A stretch of DNA of 64,000 bases. Origin: Prosthecobacter sp. SYSU 5D2 (GTDB taxonomy: Bacteria > Verrucomicrobiota > Verrucomicrobiia > Verrucomicrobiales > Verrucomicrobiaceae). The notes under the pieces were generated by a model. It worked only from the letters and a program-made list of their open reading frames with translations. It was not told the DNA's origin and searched no databases. The DNA lies in the NCBI RefSeq assembly GCF_039655865.1, contig NZ_JBBYXL010000002.1, positions 434,001-498,000 on the forward strand. Direction: 5' to 3'. Both the position numbers and the translations under genes were made by a program. Within the stretch, counting starts at the first letter, position 1. Each line of letters starts with the position of its first letter. Positions 61,904-64,000 of this stretch are shown here, in pieces.

Positions 61904-63115
61904 ATGGCGGATTTTTACCAGCACGCGCGACTTCCCACCCTGCATCATCTTGCCAGCCCTGACGCCACCGCGCGTGACGAAGAGCTGGTGGAGCTGACCC
62001 GTGACAAACCGGTGGCATTGCTGCTCCCGGCTTTGTTTGTGGAGACTCAGCGTCCTGCGCTGCCGGCCATCCTGGAGCAGGTTTCCCAGGTTCCTTACAT
62101 CAGCGAGGTGCTGCTGACCATGAACGGCATGGAAGAAAGCCAGGTGGAGACCGCCCTGAAGCTCTGCCGGGAGTCCCCTTGTGGAAAAAAAGTGCATGTG
62201 CTGTGGAATGATGGCCCGGATCTGAAGGCAGCTCATCACCGCCTGAGTGAAAAGGGCTGGGACGGGACTTTCTCAGGGAAGGGGGCCAACATCTGGATGG
62301 GGCTGGCCTGCCTGAAGGCGGCCGGTCATACGGGCATTGTCATCAGCCATGATACGGACATCCTGAACTACAGCCGCTCCATGCTGGCCAAGCTGTGTTA
62401 TCCTGTGGCCCATCCGCGGCTGAATTACCGCTTTGCCAAAGGCTACTACAGCCGTGTCGCGGACCGCCTCTATGGCCGCGTGACGCGGCTTCTTATTTTC
62501 CCTCTGATCCAGGCCTTTCAGGATGTGCTGGGCGTGAAGCCCCTGCTGGAGCATCTGGAAAGCTTCCGCTATCCATTGTCAGGGGAGTTTGCCGGTGAGC
62601 TGGAGACCCTCGCAGAGTTCAGCCTGCCTCCGGCCTGGGGGCTGGAGATTGCCATGCTGTGTGAATCCCACCGTTATCTCACCCCGGCGGAGCAGTGCCA
62701 GGTGGATCTGGGCTTTCACTTTGAGCACCGGCACCGGCAGCTTGTGAACCCTGGCCTGGAACAGGGGCTGGTGGCTGCGGCGGCGGATGTGGTCCGCTGT
62801 CTCACGTATCAAATTCTGCGTGATGCGGAAGAGCGTGCGGCGGAATCCCTGCTCCGCATGGTGCTGGAGCGCTATGCCAAACATCGGGCTCATGAATGGA
62901 TGCAGCGTTATGAGCATGTGGCCCTGCTCAACGGACTCATTTTTGATGAGGCGGATGAGCGGCTGGCCATCCAGGCCTTTACGGAGGCGCTGGAAGAACT
63001 GGTGGCCACGGTCAGTGCCAAAGGCCTGCTGGTCCCAGGCATGCGGCCTTCCCCTGCACAGGCGCTCAAGCAGCTTCCGGGTCTTGGAGAGCAGATCGTG
63101 GCGACGGTGATGTAA
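61904..63115 (+). CDS. glucosyl-3-phosphoglycerate synthase-like glycosyltransferase
   Basis: A 403-residue GT-A-fold transferase. The pattern VALLLPALFVETQRPAL, FSGKGANIWMGLACL, VISHDTDILNYS (DxD-like metal site), then FAKGYYSRVADRLYGRVTRLLIFPLI recalls GpgS (GT81), which makes glucosylglycerate from NDP-glucose and 3-phosphoglycerate, though the second half is more divergent and contains HFEHRHRQL. An alternative is a mannosyl- or other sugar transferase of the same fold. The next gene on the same strand, 68 bases downstream, encodes a glycogen synthase, so the two may handle glucose storage or compatible-solute synthesis. Confidence 0.7.
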   Translation: MADFYQHARLPTLHHLASPDATARDEELVELTRDKPVALLLPALFVETQRPALPAILEQVSQVPYISEVLLTMNGMEESQVETALKLCRESPCGKKVHVLWNDGPDLKAAHHRLSEKGWDGTFSGKGANIWMGLACLKAAGHTGIVISHDTDILNYSRSMLAKLCYPVAHPRLNYRFAKGYYSRVADRLYGRVTRLLIFPLIQAFQDVLGVKPLLEHLESFRYPLSGEFAGELETLAEFSLPPAWGLEIAMLCESHRYLTPAEQCQVDLGFHFEHRHRQLVNPGLEQGLVAAAADVVRCLTYQILRDAEERAAESLLRMVLERYAKHRAHEWMQRYEHVALLNGLIFDEADERLAIQAFTEALEELVATVSAKGLLVPGMRPSPAQALKQLPGLGEQIVATVM

Positions 63116-63183
63116 GGGGGGCGGTGATTGATGCTTCTTCTTGCACCCTGGGGCAGGACTGGGCTAGAAAGCGGCCTGCCATC

Positions 63184-64000
63184 ATGAAGTCCCTTTTCCT
63201 CACCAACGAATACCCGCCTCACATTTACGGAGGGGCCGGGGTGCATGTGGAATATCTGACCCGCGAGCTGGCCAAGCTCATGGAAGTGGAAGTGAGGTGC
63301 TTTGGCGACCAGGACAGCACTGAGCCTAACCTGAAGGTCAAAGGCGTGGGCCTGGACATGGAAGGCTGGAACTGCCCGCCGAATCTGAAATCCGTCTTTG
63401 GGGCCGTGCAGCGCTGCCTGGATTTCAATACTGAAAAAGTGGATGCCCAGGTGGTGCACCTGCATACTTGGTATGCCCACTTCGGCGGCATCCTGGCCAA
63501 GATGAACTACGGCCTGCCAATGGTCCTCACCGTACATTCTCTGGAGCCTCTGCGCCCTTGGAAGCGGGAGCAGCTTGGCGGCGGCTACGACTTCACCGTC
63601 TGGTTGGAAAAGACCGCGCTGGAAATGGCGGATGCGGTCATCGCCGTCTCGGAAGAGACCAAGAGCGACCTGCTGCGCTTCTTTCCGCTGGATCCGCATA
63701 AGATCCACGTCATTCACAACGGCATTGATCCGGATGAATACCACCGCGTGGAGGCTCCTGAGGTCCTGCGCAAGCATGGGGTGGACCCGGAGGTGCCGTA
63801 TGTGCTGTTTGTGGGCCGCATCGCCAGGCAAAAGGGCATCGTCCATCTGGTGAAGGCCATTGAGAAGATGGACCCGGGATATCAGGTCGTCCTCTGTGCC
63901 GGCGCGCCGGACACGCCGGAGATCGCGGCAGAAATGCAGGCCGCCGTCGCACACGCCCAGGAAAAGCGGGGCGGCATTGTCTGGATTCAGGCCATGCTTC
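63184..64000 (+). CDS. glycogen synthase family glycosyltransferase, 3' truncated
   Basis: Starting at ATG 63184 (MKSLFLTNEYPPHIYGG), about 272 residues are present before the window ends. The N-terminal GT-B motif with a glycine-rich loop (GGAGVHVEYLTREL), the HLHTWYAHFGGILA segment, VLTVHSLEPLRPWKREQLGGGYDF, then NGIDPDEY and FVGRIARQKGI match the actinobacterial-type (GT4) glycogen synthase family, which elongates alpha-1,4-glucan or makes maltose-1-phosphate. It follows the GpgS-like gene by 68 bases. The catalytic C-terminal half lies outside the window. Confidence 0.85.
   Translation, partial: MKSLFLTNEYPPHIYGGAGVHVEYLTRELAKLMEVEVRCFGDQDSTEPNLKVKGVGLDMEGWNCPPNLKSVFGAVQRCLDFNTEKVDAQVVHLHTWYAHFGGILAKMNYGLPMVLTVHSLEPLRPWKREQLGGGYDFTVWLEKTALEMADAVIAVSEETKSDLLRFFPLDPHKIHVIHNGIDPDEYHRVEAPEVLRKHGVDPEVPYVLFVGRIARQKGIVHLVKAIEKMDPGYQVVLCAGAPDTPEIAAEMQAAVAHAQEKRGGIVWIQAML

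Overview
The window looks like chromosomal DNA of a Verrucomicrobiota bacterium, most likely Verrucomicrobiaceae (Prosthecobacter/Verrucomicrobium-like). This rests on the mix of genes rather than on a marker phylogeny: a multi-haem planctomycete/verrucomicrobial-type cytochrome c paired with a beta-propeller dehydrogenase-like protein, a DUF1080 protein, a sulfatase, an Asp-box exo-sialidase-like protein, an SHD1-domain protein, a GpgS-like glycosyltransferase, high GC, weak Shine-Dalgarno signals, and many short-period repeats between and inside genes. No prophage, integron, transposase or CRISPR array is visible.

Layout. 1-8.9 kb: 5'-truncated TIM-barrel isomerase, DJ-1/PfpI protein, five-haem cytochrome c plus propeller partner, a secreted transglutaminase-like protein, citrate synthase, a decayed RhuM-family gene and a short ribosome hibernation factor. 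8.9-11.4 kb: a large U32 (RlhA-like) protein. 11.5-24.2 kb: a dcw cell-wall/division cluster in the order rsmH-ftsL-ftsI-murE-murF-mraY-murD-LysM-ftsW-murG, mostly with 4-base overlaps. It stops after murG, where a ParE/RelE-type toxin-antitoxin pair lies in the opposite direction. 25-31 kb: M50 protease, DUF1080 protein, initiator tRNA-Met with a terminator and a decayed partial tRNA copy, a frameshifted FAD monooxygenase and an SHD1-peptidase. 30.8-39.2 kb: carboxynorspermidine decarboxylase, sialidase-like protein, RluD-like pseudouridine synthase with an acyltransferase, nrnA-truB, uppS and an Ldh-family oxidoreductase.

39.4-47.4 kb: a 1261-residue HyuA-HyuB fusion with a TPR protein, a di-haem cytochrome c peroxidase, a DegT aminotransferase, a GtrA protein and a glycine-zipper lipoprotein. 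47.5-49.4 kb: rpmJ-rpsM-rpsK-rpsD ending in a terminator, without rpoA or rplQ. 49.4-64 kb: DUF971 protein, a zinc alcohol dehydrogenase with an inserted His/Cys-rich loop, sulfatase, two unknown proteins, rimO, an RlmI-like methyltransferase, an NDH-2/cNMP/CBS fusion, a putative DNA glycosylase, a rhodanese-like protein lacking its catalytic Cys, pssA, a GpgS-like glycosyltransferase and a 3'-truncated glycogen synthase.

The most unusual signal is a set of repeats with 7-base or about 9-base period, often as two arrays facing each other so that they could form a long hairpin. Different loci use different unit sequences but keep the period and architecture. Some enter genes: one encodes part of the cytochrome c signal peptide, and the HyuAB fusion carries a heptamer pair as an N-terminal insert, two copies of a dispersed 24-mer in its interdomain linker, and a heptamer array that supplies its last codons and stop. 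A three-way-junction element at 37295-37355 and an inverted-repeat element at 27552-27629 may belong to the same repeat ecology.
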